The notes beneath the pieces are model-generated. The model worked only from the letters and a program-made list of their open reading frames with translations, was not told where the DNA came from and searched no databases. Below are positions 35,021 to 48,338 of a DNA stretch of 64,000 nucleotides, piece by piece. Position numbers and translations under genes: made by a program. Every line of letters begins with the position of its first letter. The stretch's first letter is position 1. This stretch comes from Artocarpus heterophyllus. Its lineage: Eukaryota; Streptophyta; Magnoliopsida; Rosales; Moraceae. The stretch covers positions 3,563,101 through 3,627,100 of the forward strand of contig CM046335.1 of assembly GCA_025403435.1 (NCBI GenBank), read 5' to 3'.

Positions 35021-37190
35021 TGTCACGCCCTTAAGTACGGGAGGTGACTTAGCCGGTTAATTAAGCTAATTAATGAGAATTTAGCAAAAACATGAGTTTA
35101 AGCATTTAAATTAATTAAGAAAATGTAGAAAATTTTAAAGCCCTTTTTAGAACAAGCATTTATAATGATTGAACAAATAAGAATATCAAAATAAATAATT
35201 AAAGAGTGCAAAGAAATAAAAGGAACGAGAATGATTCTCACTGTCCCATATCTTGTGCACAGACATAGTACTGACAATATTATTTTACAACCACAGTCCA
35301 AGTAAAGAGAAAGTTAAAATGTTACATGCCTTGATATTATAATGTAAATAACCTACTAGGTCATTCTATTGCTCTTGAGTCCTGTCTATGTAATCCTCTC
35401 TGAACCTAAGCTGAAATCCACTAGAGGGGGAAAAGTTTGAAAACAAATGAAATGTGAGTGAAATGCTCAGTAGGACTATATTTAAGAAACATTAAATTTT
35501 AAAAAGGAAATTTCATTATTCAAGAAATTACTTAAGAAAAGACTTGAATAAATAAAATTGAACAAAATTAGTCTTACCCAAAAACAGTTTATTGGTCGAC
35601 CAAAAAGAGCATCATTTTCTTTTCTTGGGCAAACCATATGTATAACACCACCGTAGTGGCCCAGCTGAGTTTCGAGACCCGCCCCCAAGGTCGCACGCCA
35701 CACGACCCGATCTTTAATATGGCATCATGCTCTTATATTCCTTTTTATCATTATTTAAAACCCATTTACCAGGTATTTTCATTTACATTCGTTATGGAGT
35801 TCATTATGAAATTTACCTCATTCCACGATTTACAAAAATAACTGGTCAAATTTCCTTTTTCACTCAACCGTTAAAAACATTTTGATAAAAACCATTTTTA
35901 AAGCCAAAATTATTTGAAATTGGTTTACCAAGGAAAAGGGGTAGAAGTCCTACCTCAATACTCGTATCGATGTCCCACATCGTAATCCTGGTCCGCTATA
36001 CGTTAGCTCCGCGGAACCACGAACGATCTTAAATAAAAACTAAGTCTATCAGTATCTAGTTTAAGATATTATACGTTGCTAAACTATTTTATGGTGTCCT
36101 AGTGTGCCATTTGTATTAATAAATTCATTTTATAAAGTTGGGATTTCAATCGGGGTTCAACAGTAAAAACAGATAGAAAATCACAAAATCTCACCATGTT
36201 CGGTCGGCCTGTCGATCACCCTGGTTCGACCGATCGAACTGCAGGAGAACCAGGTCTGGTAGGCTAAACTTTTTCAGGTTCGGCCTGCCAGACGTATGAA
36301 TCTAGCCTACTGAACCCATGAATCAGGCCTGTCGAATTAGAAAATTCTAGAATTTTTCAGGCACGAGTTCTCGGCCTCCCGAGCCCCAATCTTCATTTCT
36401 ACCTGTTTTTCTCAGTTCTCAGGCATGAAAATCAATCACAGATGATAGAAAAATATAATAGAACACTTTTAAACTCATTTAAACAAGATTTGCACACAAA
36501 ATTCAAGAAAATCCAAAAATTGTGAAAAATGAAGAAAAATGAAAAATCTGGATTTAAATTCGTTGTTCTTCAAACAAAGCTTAGATTCTAGTTGTTCTAA
36601 GTTTCCCCTAACTTAGATCAAAGGTTTTTTAAGTTCAAATAAGCTTAAATTTCAAAATGCAAGAAAAATTAAAAAATTGACAAAGTTTTGAAATTTGAAA
36701 ACTAACCTTGAATCAAAGCTTTAAATCACGTTTTTGGTTGGTCAATCACGTTCCCGAGCCTCCAATCCACTAAACCAAATGTTGGGCTCGCCTTTTTCAC
36801 TCAAAAATTTGAGAAAGGAAGAGAGGGAAAGAGAGAGATGGTAGAGAGAGTGAGAGAGACGAGAGAGAGAACTGAGAGAGAGTGAATGAGAGGAAGTGAG
36901 GGTGAGGAAAATAAATAGAGGGAAGAGGAAGCAAAACCATCGAAAAGAAAACGTGTATCACCCACGGTTTTGAAAAAGGACGTGGTTGGTGTTCGACAAA
37001 TTGTTTTGTTTCAAAATTCAAAATAACATTTAAAATAATTAGAAACAACTAAAAATTATTAAAATAATCAAAATAATTTTAAATTCAAAAAATTCACTAA
37101 ATGATCACATTAAGTTTAAAATATTCATTATGATACACTAATCCACCATTTTACATCCTATTATCACTTAATTAATTTCGGGGCGTTACA
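35021..37190 (-). mobile_element. Second solo LTR of the same family, opposite strand, with target duplication GATTA
   Basis: Plus-strand ends are TGTCACGCCC and GGGGCGTTACA, the reverse complement of the ends at 1552-3684. GATTA lies on both sides (35016-35020 and 37191-37195). It is 2,170 bp and matches the first LTR in order on the opposite strand. Shared blocks include the gene-like block GTTAGCTCCGCGGAACCACG near 36005, CACCGTAGTGGCCCAGCTGAG near 35648, the degenerate palindrome array (about 36198-36350) and the GA-rich tract (36810-36910). It has no internal retroelement genes. It is inserted inside the CACTA-like element, so it is the younger of the two. Confidence 0.88.
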
Positions 37191-37590
37191 GATTAAGACA
37201 ATAATTTTCTTTTTGAAAGGAAGACTTTGTAATTTTAGTTCATAATATTTAATTGCTTTAGTTTTATGCATTTTACAATTAGATTTTTCTCAATAAAAAG
37301 TTAACAAATTCTATGATCTGGTTGTAAAATCTGTGATTTGTCAAATGAAATAAAAAAAATTTATTGGGAAAATTTTAAAGTGCATAGTTTTTTTTTCCCT
37401 TCTGCTAAGGCTTTTCATGTTGGTAAGCAAAACATCAACATGGAAGGTCTTTCACGTTGCTTTTAAATTAACATGGAAGGGTGGAGACATACAACCTCCC
37501 TCACATATATGTCGGTTTCTTGATTAACATCAATAACATTTCACATTGCTTTAAAAGCGACATAAAAGGGTCTCCGTGTAGTAGTGATTG

Positions 37591-38361
37591 TATTACAAAG
37601 ATATGATTTTTATAAATATTTCAATTAGATGTCAAGTTTTTCACTTTTTAAAATATACTCATGATTCAAACTTAAAACCCCAAATAAAATAAAAACCATC
37701 TATATCACTATGAAAACTTAATGTTTTTGGGGTTCCAAGTTTCAAAAAGTAAATTGAATTTTATCCATTCAATTTTATCACATATTTAATTCATTCATAT
37801 GAAGAACATATAAATATAACAATGACAAAAATAAGGATAAAGTTAAATAAATAAAATTATGTTGTAATTTTTAGTTTAAAATTTTCATTCTATTACGCCT
37901 TGAAAAATCTTTATCGCAAGTGCGTTGCTTTTATAAGTTATGTACGATATATATGCTCTGTGTCTAGCAACATCAAAGAAAGCAAACAAGGGTTTTTCAT
38001 TTGCAAGAAGAATACGCAGAAGAAAAGTTGAGGTTTATAACATTTTGGTTTGTATATATGGTTGTTATCCATTGGCAAGAAAATATATAAATGGAATACT
38101 TTTAAAAGAAAAAAAAAAGTGTAAAGTTCCTTCGCACTTTTCACTCTTTTCAACTGATTTTGTTTCGTATTGTTAGTCATCTTTTTATTTAATCCAGCTT
38201 ATTGTTACACGCATTGAGAAGCAATTTTTAAGGACTGTAATTTCAGAAACATGAAACTGGAAACATTTTTGTTTCCTCAATTTTCAGAACGAAGGTGTCA
38301 TTTTTTATCATCTTTAACTTGGTGATATTTACTTGACAAAAGCAAAATATCATATTGATTA
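37591..38361. other. A/T-rich spacer; no gene
   Basis: No supported coding, RNA or bounded repeat. Overlapping frames at 37938-38180 on both strands are shadows of base composition. Confidence 0.4.
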
Positions 38362-38778
38362 AGAGCTTATTTGGAATGACTTATTTTAAGTTGTTTTTGA
38401 CTTATTCTATCCAAAAACTATTTATGAGTTTATTTGGGTAACTCATGAAAAAGTACTTATAGTTTTTATAAGTGCTTATTGGAGAAATTAAGCCAAATGT
38501 GTTTATGAAAAAAGCATATATGAAAAGCTTTTTTATTTACACTTTTGACTTTATATTTAAGAATAAAAAATTAAGAATTTTATCCATATCCTTGAATTAC
38601 TCTACTTTTTATATCAATAAGGGCTTTTACTTATTTACCTGAACATATTCAAAAGCTCTTCTGAATCAAAAAGCGCTTTTGCATGTACTATCCAAATACT
38701 AATTAAAAAGTTATAGCTTATGCTTCTTTTCTTCTACTGCTTAAAAACAAAAGCACAAGTTATCCCAACAGACCCTAA
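38362..38778. repeat. Possible MITE-like element
   Basis: It begins AGAGCTTATTTGGAATGACTTA and ends CCCAACAGACCCTAA, with AAGTGCTTAT and AAGCGCTTTT-type inverted pieces inside. The pattern GAGCTTATTTGG...CCAACAGACCC resembles hAT-type MITEs common in dicots, but the ends are not a clean inverted pair. Confidence 0.3.
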
Positions 38779-41700
38779 AACAAACCAACTAGCTAGCCCA
38801 CCTAATTTTAAGATCGTTGGCAAAATTATTTTATTAATTAGTAGGAAAAAGTTGTGGTGGAGTATGGTTTTTTGCTCCACTAGTGGAGTATGTTAATTCG
38901 AACCATTAGATCGAGATCTAACAGTAAGAAAATAAAAAAGAACACCCAAATAAGGTAAGACCTTTCACACAGAACCAAAAATAAAATTTAAAAAAAAAAA
39001 AACACATTTGAGTTCAAAAACGCCAAATCCCTTAATCGACCACCAGGACGCCACCTTCGACAAAACCAACCTGCCACCTTCAACGATCATCTTCGCCTTC
39101 TGCTCCTACTCATACTCCTCCTCTGATTCTGACTCCTCCTCCTCCCTCTCCACATATTGTTGTCGTCGGAAGCTTTGTCACCTCCCCATGTTGCCGTCGT
39201 CGAAAGGTCCGACCCCGGAACATCTTGAACACACGAGAGCTATATCAAATCCAAAAAATCATTATTCAATCCGCCGGACAACAGTCTTATACAAGTTTTA
39301 TACTTGAATATTAATACAACTAAGTTAATAGTGACAACATGAATGGAAAAAAATTGATTAACCCGAAATGGGTTTAAAGTAGACGCCATTAACCAAATTG
39401 AATGAATTCACAGTAACATATCAAAATTCTTCAATCAAACAAATGAAAATTCCAATAACCAAAACAAAAAAAAAAAAACCTAGGCAAAACCCACATTTCA
39501 GATCCAATTTCTCCAAACCAAGAAATCCATATTTCTGATGCACGCCCCTAAACGAATACCAGAGGAAAAGAAAATATCAACAAGGAAATCGCACTAAAGA
39601 ACAAAAGCTCCGTTCAACTGCAGAAGACAAAGCTGCAAAATGTTTTTTTAACCGAAAAATAACCGAGGATGTAACACTTCAACCGCATAGGGTCATCCGT
39701 TCAGCTGCAGAAGACAGAGCTGCAAAATGTTTTTTAAACTGAAAAATAACCGAGGATGTAACACTTCAACCCCATTGGGTCCACCCGACGGGACTTTGAT
39801 ATAGTCATATTTTATACCCATTATTTATAAGTACTTTTTTTTTTAGCATCTGATGACCTTCAAGAATTGATTTCACAGCTCTCAACATTTAAACCTAAAA
39901 CCTTCTTGTTTATAAGATTTTTAAGTCAAATATTAGTATAGGGTAGACGCATTACAAAGGAGATGGGCTTGGGTGGCAAATCTTCAAAAACGAAAATGGA
40001 GATAAACAGAAATAGAGTCAAGATGGCTGGTCGTCGAAGCTGGGGGAGACGGTGTTGGGCTCACCGGTAGGTGGACGCTTGAGGCTGGGCTCGTTGGTGG
40101 AGAAATGAGGAGGATGAAAGTTCTCATATCTAGATTTTTTTAAGGTTGAATGTATAATAATCAGATGTGGGAGGTTTATTTTGATTTGGTGCATTCTCAC
40201 TTTTTACTGCGGATCTAAAATTAAAAATATTCTCTAGCTTTAGATTATTATCCACCGATGAAGTATTATTTCGTTTTTCACCGTAGGCTCACCCTATAAT
40301 TAAAAGTAATACTAGCAATTAACCTAAAAGGAATTAAATAGGACAAGTTAAATGTCGCATCATTTTGAGGATTTTATGATGGGACGTAAGTACAAAGCGG
40401 TACTAATCTGGATGTGGGCCATTTTCCATTTTTCAGTGCGACCATCTTTGTATTTGTTCGCTTTATCTAGACGACAGAAATTGCAGTACTCGTTTCAGAT
40501 TCACATCACATCTTCTTCCAGTTGTTTTGAAAGTGAAAACATTATTAATGGATCAAATCAACGTCATCACATCAGACCTTCGATTTAGAATGGGAAACAT
40601 ATTGAAAAAAAATAGTAAGGAGAAAAGGGCACATGAAGATCAATTTGCCACCATCGAGCCAGCCCAAGTCAAATCGATCAGACCCTCACGTAATAAACTC
40701 ATATATACCAAGAAAAAATAAATAAATAAAAGAAAATTGAAACTCCTCTACGGAAACTTAATTTAGTTTTTTTTTTTTCTCCCGCACACGTTTTCCTGAT
40801 GAATCCTTAATAATAATAATAATAGTAATAAATTATAATGACGACAACAACAATAATAATAACACCAAAAAGACAATCTAGGAGCTTGCTCGTGCAAGGC
40901 CGAATTTTTATATAAACTAATATATAAATATATATATTAATTATATAACTATACTTTTTAGTTAAATTATTTCTTAATTTATTCACTTATTTTTTAAAAA
41001 CTACAAAAGTATCATTTAAATTTAAAAAAGTAGTCACATACTTTTTGAGTAAAAAAAGCATGGCATTAAGACAAAAATATTTTTAATTATACCCAATTTG
41101 CTTTTGAAATATGTTTTTCTTTTTAAAAAATTTAAAAATTTAAAATATCATAATACTTAAGATCTTTTTTTTGAAATTTGAAGGTGTGTTCTAGGATTTT
41201 TTACGTTTTTAAATCTATAAAATATTTATTCATAATTGTTTAAGGATAGTTATGTTATTTTGTTTAATTTTTAGATAAAATTAAAATATTTTTTTAAATT
41301 TAATAGATAACTTTGTAGTTTTTAAAAATAAAATATGAGATTGAGAAATAATTAAAATAAGAGGGATATCTATATATAAATAATACATATAATAATACTT
41401 AAAGTAGTATATAAACCAATTTATCGACCAGAGTCTGAATTCCACTCCCTCGGACTTTTTGAAGAGAAAATAAGTTATTTTATAGACTTCTATCTTGAAA
41501 ATATCTAAGTTTTTTTATCATTGATAGAAAAAGACTGATAGTATAGTTGCACAAATATTAAAGGGCATGTACTATTTATGGATGGAAAAAAGGACTTTTG
41601 TACATAAGTAACAAGTGGTCGTAAAATTCTCATGCTGCGTGGTAGAGGTGAGCATTAAGGTGATGAAGAAATAAAATAGCAAAATTCATGTCACTATACT

Positions 41701-44700
41701 GATTACTTAGACTTTGATTGTTACTATCTCCTTTTTCTTTTTCTTGTTTGTAGTTATATATATATATTATATATATATATTTGTTTTCAACTGATTCTGA
41801 TCTGGAATACACAGGGATAAGGGAACATTATTGATTTTCATCAATATTTGATGGCCCTTCTTTTTCACGGATAATGCTTAGGTGCATTATGTACAATATT
41901 CCCAATTAATCCATTAATGTCGAGACTGCGCTGCCACAAAAATCGTTTTTAACATTGACCAATTTTTCTATGGATAAATAATCATTATTAATGTCATCAT
42001 ACTTGCCGACCATCGATAAACTGATCGGATTAACCAACCACATCATGTTTTCAATCATTTCATGAAAAAAGCTTTTGCTTATTATTAATTGAAGTGAGTA
42101 AAAGAAAAAGTTACGTCCTTTTAATTTATGATCTCACTTTTGTTTCATTTTGCAGTTTGATGAAAATTTTTTGTTTTGTTTTTTTGAGGACTAAGGAGAA
42201 CGTCCAAATATTATTGTTGACTGCGTGATCCATGGATGATGATCTCAACAAATGCGCATAAAAAAGTAGCAAGGAAAAATTGCAGGCATTACATGATAAC
42301 GTTAAATATTTTCGAATATTGCCTTATTAATGTGTTTAATTAATAATCAAAATATTCCATTTTCATGCACGCTGCAGCAACAATATATGCCAAGGTTAAC
42401 AATATTTCTTTTTTCTCATTAAAAAACCCGTCTCCAATATTAGTACAGTAGTACTGATAATGAAATTCGGCCAACATAATTATTAAAAGGATGTTTTGGT
42501 CGTAAGACGTTCCCTATAGAAGAGACTTCATGGAAAGAAGTACTATAGAAGAGACCTTATAGAATATTCCTTAATTCGACAAAGGTAATATTCCTTGAAT
42601 ATATAGGAAAACTTGATGCTGTTCTCTTAGTTATTATTGTATGTACCCAAAAAAAAAAACAATTGTATGGGGTCCCGTATAAATTAAACAATCTGCATGC
42701 ATATTAAATCCGTCGAAATTAAACAAAAAAGTTAGCTTTTTCCTAATATTGTAATCAAAAAGTTAGCAGCCATTAACTATGTGCGCTAGTAGTTTATAAC
42801 TATAAAATAATATCATGGACATGCACCTCAAGTAAACCAAAAAAAAAAAAAAAATCTTGACTCACTTATAATATATATTTTTTCATCAAACCTGAGGAAT
42901 AAATCATTTGTAATTATTTTTTAAAAAAATTATAGGGGCAATAATTTATTAGGGCTATTTTATTTTATTTTATTTGTTTTTCTAATAGGTTGTCAAAAGA
43001 TACGGTTTGTTCTCCACGTTTTTCTCTATGAAGAGAGATGAGACCCAACGATCATTTTAGGTAAAAAAAAGCTTCGATAAAAAATCAAAGTATCGACATA
43101 AAATATGCTAAAACTAATGATACTAAACATATATTTTGATATAACATATTCTACTAATATTTAAATTTACTCCTTAGGAAAAATAAAGGATCTATTTGGT
43201 AGTGTTTTCAAAATAGATAAAAATAATTTTGTTGTAAAAAAATAAAATTTTTTAAAAGATTATACTAAAAATATTTTTAAAATTTTTACTTAAAAAACAT
43301 GTAAAAATATTTTTATAAATTCTTAAAATAGGCCATGGTTTTTCCCCGCATGGAACGAGAACATACCTATGATGATTAAATGTGCGGCTACAGATCAACC
43401 GTACATTCATATACTTGCCTGGTCTTATCAAAATTGTCCCTTCTCTGAAGATAAGATAAGCACATTAGCTTTAAAAACATGTTGAATTGTTAATTCTCAT
43501 TCATGCCCCACCTCTTTACTTTAAGTATATTTTCTGAAGGAAAAAAAAAATTTTTCTATAAAAGCGCTCAACATATTGTGTCCTTACTGTTTGAAAAGGA
43601 TTGCTACAACGAATAATTTAGAGTATTTATAGGATGTATAACTCTTATTAATTTTAATTAAAATTTTTAGTTATAACAATATAAATCCCTCATGTAGCTA
43701 TAATGCTTTTAATCAATTTATTCACATGTTTTAACCAATATTCTCAAACATCCTATTAGTCGTTTACAGTGAAATTTTAGATTACAATTTGGTTGCTAAA
43801 AAATGTATTATTCAAAGAAATTCAAGCTCAAATATTGTTATCAATGTTTCTCATAACGAAGTTATACAACAATTAAAATGAGTTGGTTTCCCTTTCAATA
43901 GCTTGCAAGTTGCCATTGCCAGACCCAAAAAGCCCCGGAGCAAAAATATTAGAAAATAAAGAAAAATAAACAGTGGCGCAACAAATGATTCCTAAGATAA
44001 AGTATCTTTGTTTTAAACCATGAATGACGCGACTGAAAGAAGATCTTATCTAGAGACTTCATCAATTAATAGGTTAGAGTTTCGAGTCTTAGTACTAGTA
44101 AATTGTGAAAACACAACTTGTTTGTAGGACGTGAAGACATTTTAATCCTTTTTTAAATAATTTTTTTGGCCAATTACGGATGAAATGATAGGTAATTTAA
44201 TTAACATATCATGATGACTCTTGGTGAGTTAAAAAACAAAAAAAATTTAGGGAAAAAGACCAAATACATTTCTCCTAATTAAACTTTGTCCATGTAAATT
44301 AGCTCCTTTCCTTCTTTAGATGCTTTTGGAACAGAATTAGCTACAACAGAAAAAATTTAGAAGCAACATGTTCTTATGATCGTTGAAACACCTTGAACGC
44401 AACTTCGACCAACTGATTCTGTTTGAAAGCAAGTAGTGAAAGAAAAGATAACTCTTTTTGACAATTCATGCCTTGCGTGTGGTTGGCAGCTTCCTTTGTA
44501 ATTCCTTGTGCGTCGAGCGTTCTTAAAGTTGCAAGAATAAAGTGCTTTGCATGCTCGTCGATAAATAATTGATTAAACAAAATATGCACACAACTAATGA
44601 TTTAAAATTCATTTACTAGTCACAATTAGAAAGTACGTTTTTGTTTTAAATATTACCTGTCGTCATTGGGAGAAGCCTACTCACACGTTGTCCAATTTAA

Positions 44701-47700
44701 TTTCAAAAGAAAAGGTTTTGATTCAATTTAAGAAAACTTAAAAGACAAAAAGAAAATCTTTGATGAGAAAGACGGCGAGCAGAAATTGTTTCTGCAAGGA
44801 TTTTGGTTATATATGTTGGAACACGCCATCAAGTACAACGTTCTTTGAACAAAATTTAATCCAACAGAAACGATGAGTCGACAAAACTTGAGGTTGTCCG
44901 TCACGTATCTAGGTTAGGACTTCGCAACGAAATTCTCTTTGCCTATTGTTTGGTACAATATTACATAGGAAGTGTTTCCCGCTGCCATGTTTTATGATAA
45001 GACTACGGGTGGGAATACTGTGTTCAGTTGTCCACGGCAAGTCGATACTAATGTGTGCTTGCATATGATTCACATTATCTGTCTAATTGTGCGTTTGGAA
45101 CCTCGATTCAAACTCCTGTTTGTAGTTTCAATTGTATTTTCAACAATATTTATATTGCAGTATTTTCAATTTAAACTACATTATTAAATGGCCTTTAATT
45201 TTTTATATTCTAAATAATGTCTAACCAAATATATTTTGTCATGTTATTGATTTAATGAATTCAAATATTAGAGCAGCAAATAAAATTCTAAATTTTTTAA
45301 AAAACGCGTCATCGTATGGTAGGTTAAACATCAAAACTATAAGGGCAATATTGTCTTGCTGCACACCACGTACGGTGATGAAGACCATTTAATGTAAATA
45401 AAAGAAAAAAAAAAGTTTTGTCTTAACTTTTAAAAATAAAAAGGTTGATGGATTTAATACATAAGATTCACTCAAGACCTTGTTAAAGGGAAGAGTTGAC
45501 TTATCAGTTATCACTTATCACCCACCAAATTACCAGTAGTAACTTATTTTAGTCCATTTCATATTTTGCTTTGGAGCAGACTTTAGCTTCTTCTTCTTCT
45601 TCTTTTCAATTTTTTCTGATAATTGAGTAATGTTGTAGGTAATCTATTTTTATTCGAATTCAACTTCTTTTCAGCATCTCTATAAGGAAAAAAAAAAAAA
45701 GAAACGAAAAAAAAGGAAATGAGTCTTTTTTTTTTTTTTTGGGGAAAGGTCTGTGTATTTTCTTTATGAAATCAATAGCGTATTTTTCACTATCTCATCA
45801 ATTTTCATTAAACTTGTTCCTTCTTTTTATATAATTATCATATAATTTACGTTTAAAAACGTGCCGCATGGGTGAAAAAACAAAAAAAGAAAAAAAATTA
45901 CTATGAAAGGTTCCTATTTTTTTGAATATATTAAAGGTTCCTGTTTTGCTAGTATATATGAGTTACAAACGAAAAACATCCATGTAAAACCGGCGCTTGC
46001 CATAAATTTTACTAGTCTGCTTTTGCCTTTATAAGATAATAAAAGGTAATTTTTTTTTTACAAAGCACTTCTAAAATGCAGTATTTAAACATTATGTTTT
46101 ACTCGTTCAGACAACGATGCAAAAACTAAACGTTTTACTTTTTAAAGTTAGATAAAAAAATCTTAAACAAGTTTCAAGTCTTAGGCTATGTATGTACTTT
46201 CCTGAGAGTCGTACTCGCATAATCTCTTGCTTTTATTTCCTTTTTTTAATTTTTTTCTTAAAGCAGATCTTGCTTTTATTTCTGAAGTCCATACATTCAT
46301 CAATAGTCAATGTTCTTATGTATTTTTTTTTTCCCTAAAGAGAAAGATCCTAACTAGATTGTATTGAAACAGATAGTGGCTTGGATCCACCAAAATAAAT
46401 CCCGCATCTACCTCTCCTAATTTTTAAAGTTACTAATTAGGACAGCATCTATTTGTCAATTGTCACGTTTCACCCAAAAAAAAAACCAATAATATCTACG
46501 AAGTTGGACGGTTGGACCTTAGAATGCCAGGGTACGTAATTCCATAATTAGGGGGTAAAAACGTCCTCTGCTTCATTGAAATCCTAGAATACGTCATGTT
46601 TTTTGAAAATATTGACATTAGCCTTTTTTTCCCCTAATCAATCGATCAAAAATATTGTGTTTACTTATTTCAAAAGATCAATCCTTAATGGCGTATTTAG
46701 TCAAAAATATCTTTGTGAAAAGACTTTGGTCGAATATATAAGAAACTTTGGGTCTGATTCTGTAGAAAACAGAGTATCAGTAAAAGACTAAAAGTAAAAC
46801 CTTTTAACAAGATTAAAGTTAATTATGTTCAAATACATGGAAAATTAAAAGATTAAAATTACTACCTTGGAATTTTGCTCTCAAAGTGCACAATTTTGGA
46901 TTCTTTTGAAGTCCGCCTGGGGTTTTGGCTGCATATAAAACGTATGGCTGAATTGTGTGTAAATAGATAGATGCAAGTGGTCATCTCAATATTTTTAAGA
47001 ACGTATGGTAAATATTTACAGTTCAATTAAACACGAAAAGAATTTTGTCATTATCACTAATGAATATAAGATGATTTTTTCCTTTAAAAAAGAAGAAGAA
47101 GAACGAATATACTGTAAATTATGACATAGATTATCGCATAAAGAAAAAGAAAAAGATAAAAGATGATTAATCGCAAATATTGAATATTTAGTATTCAATA
47201 GTCTTTACAGGATAGTGTAACACTCGATGGATTGAACTAGTCGATCGAAATCAAACCCTCATTCAACAAGAGACCAGCAACACAGACTAGACTAAAGTCT
47301 AGCCAGAACTCTAAACTCTTACCGCTAATGTAGAGCAGAGGAGACAAACAAGCTATTGCTAGAGGCCAGAAGATCACCTCCATTATCATAACAAACCGGC
47401 AAAACATAATAAAAAATATACATCTAAACGGTGTAACTTAAGTGTCGAGCTCTAAATTTTGAATCGAGTGGACTATTCCTTTTTTAGGTCTCGACACTTG
47501 AATTTTTTTCTTGTGCTTTATTTGTCTTTACCGGTGGATCCAATCATTGATCAGGGTCAAGTTCTCTTTAGATGAGTCAGTTGTGATGAAGCTTGTATTT
47601 CATTTGTTTAATGAAGTTTGCATTAAAAAAAGTATTCAATATTCTTAAAAATTAGAATTGTGAATTAGACTCACATGTCATGTTTTTTTGTTTCATTTTA

Positions 47701-48124
47701 TGTCCCTCAAATTTAATTAACATGTAATGTCAATTAAAATATATCACAAAATAATAAAAAATCACTTTAATTATAATATTTTAATTGATGTTACAAAATA
47801 TTATTGAAATAAATAAATAAATAAATTGGGCAGAAAGGTGGGAGCACATTAGTCGGAATGCTGCGGAATCGCAAGTAACCGCACGCCAAGTCCTGCAGAA
47901 AAGAAGGCGAGCTCAGTGAAAAAAAAAAAAAACTTCTCCTCCAGTATTTAATAATAATACATTTGTTACGGGACAATGACATCGAAATTTTGTTTCAACA
48001 AAGGAAGATACTAAAAATTATAAACTAGACACACAAAAAATTTACAACAAGTTGCACGTCAATAACCAATCATATTCATCATCCATCCCCATCAAAGAAC
48101 CCAAAAGACACACACACACACACA
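38779..48124. other. Large A/T-rich gene-poor region
   Basis: No gene can be supported in these 9.3 kb. Noted inside: a Ser-rich 99-codon frame at 39008-39307 from a more GC-balanced patch; the 87-bp tandem repeat at 39610-39783; TAA/AAC microsatellites near 40810-40865; a TA-rich tract at 41755-41782; and a 71-codon minus-strand frame at 44374-44589 with plausible protein composition but no recognised family. A more balanced patch at 47210-47500 could be an old retroelement scrap. The rest is poly-A/T-rich DNA. Confidence 0.4.
39610..39783. repeat. Two-copy tandem duplication, 87-bp unit
   Basis: CCGTTCAACTGCAGAAGACA (39610) recurs as CCGTTCAGCTGCAGAAGACA (39697). Both are followed by GCTGCAAAATGTTTTTT and AACCGAGGATGTAACACTTC. 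A few substitutions separate the copies. Confidence 0.85.
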
Positions 48125-48212
48125 ACGCGCTACGTGTCGCACGTACGCCTAGAATAAGCACCTAACGCAATTTTATTTTATTTTTTTTTTGAAAAAAAAG
48201 GATCTTTAAATA
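48125..48212 (+). promoter_or_regulatory. Probable promoter of the NFD4-like transporter gene
   Basis: A cluster of ACGT cores (CGCTACGTGTCGCACGTACG at about 48127-48146) lies about 200 bp upstream of the start codon. A TATA-like TTTAAATA at about 48205 is followed by about 130 bp of leader. ACGT cores are bZIP/bHLH binding sites in plants. The assignment is by position and motif only. Confidence 0.4.
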
Positions 48213-48338
48213 CGGTGTGCATCAGGGCGGTTCATTTCACTAATGAAAAGTCCGACCAAATTAAAAACACGCACACAGAAGCTTCCCTCTCTTTTCTTTC
48301 CCAATTTCTTCAATTTAATTGCACCATTAGATTTAGCA

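Larger units (their letters stand above)
33016..37586. mobile_element. CACTA-like (En/Spm) DNA transposon, non-autonomous, with a nested solo LTR
   Basis: The left end CACTACAACATATGGAG and the inverted right end CACTACTACACGGAGAC are typical CACTA termini. They are flanked by the same 3 bp, ATT (33013-33015, 37587-37589), the usual target size. Short subterminal repeats near the right end, around AACATGGAAGG and TTGCTTTTAAA at 37436-37475 and 37548-37570, also fit the family. Without the inserted LTR (35021-37190), the element is about 2.4 kb and has no transposase that I can recognise. It carries two exon-like pieces (33262-33345 and 34894-35020). Confidence 0.65.

Noticed and set aside
39008..39307. 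99-codon Ser-rich frame as a small protein
   Set aside because: The Ser/Tyr runs come from TCC/TCT repeats, the start context is A-rich filler and no family is recognised.
44374..44589. 71-codon minus-strand open frame as a gene fragment
   Set aside because: It contains a plausible helical stretch (ELSFLSLLAFKQNQLVEVAF), but I could not assign it to a family or find neighbouring exons.
48243..48338. Upstream in-frame Met of the NFD4-like gene as the true start
   Set aside because: It adds 32 residues that are not typical of the family. MGFGSRQ at 48339 leads directly into the conserved domain.
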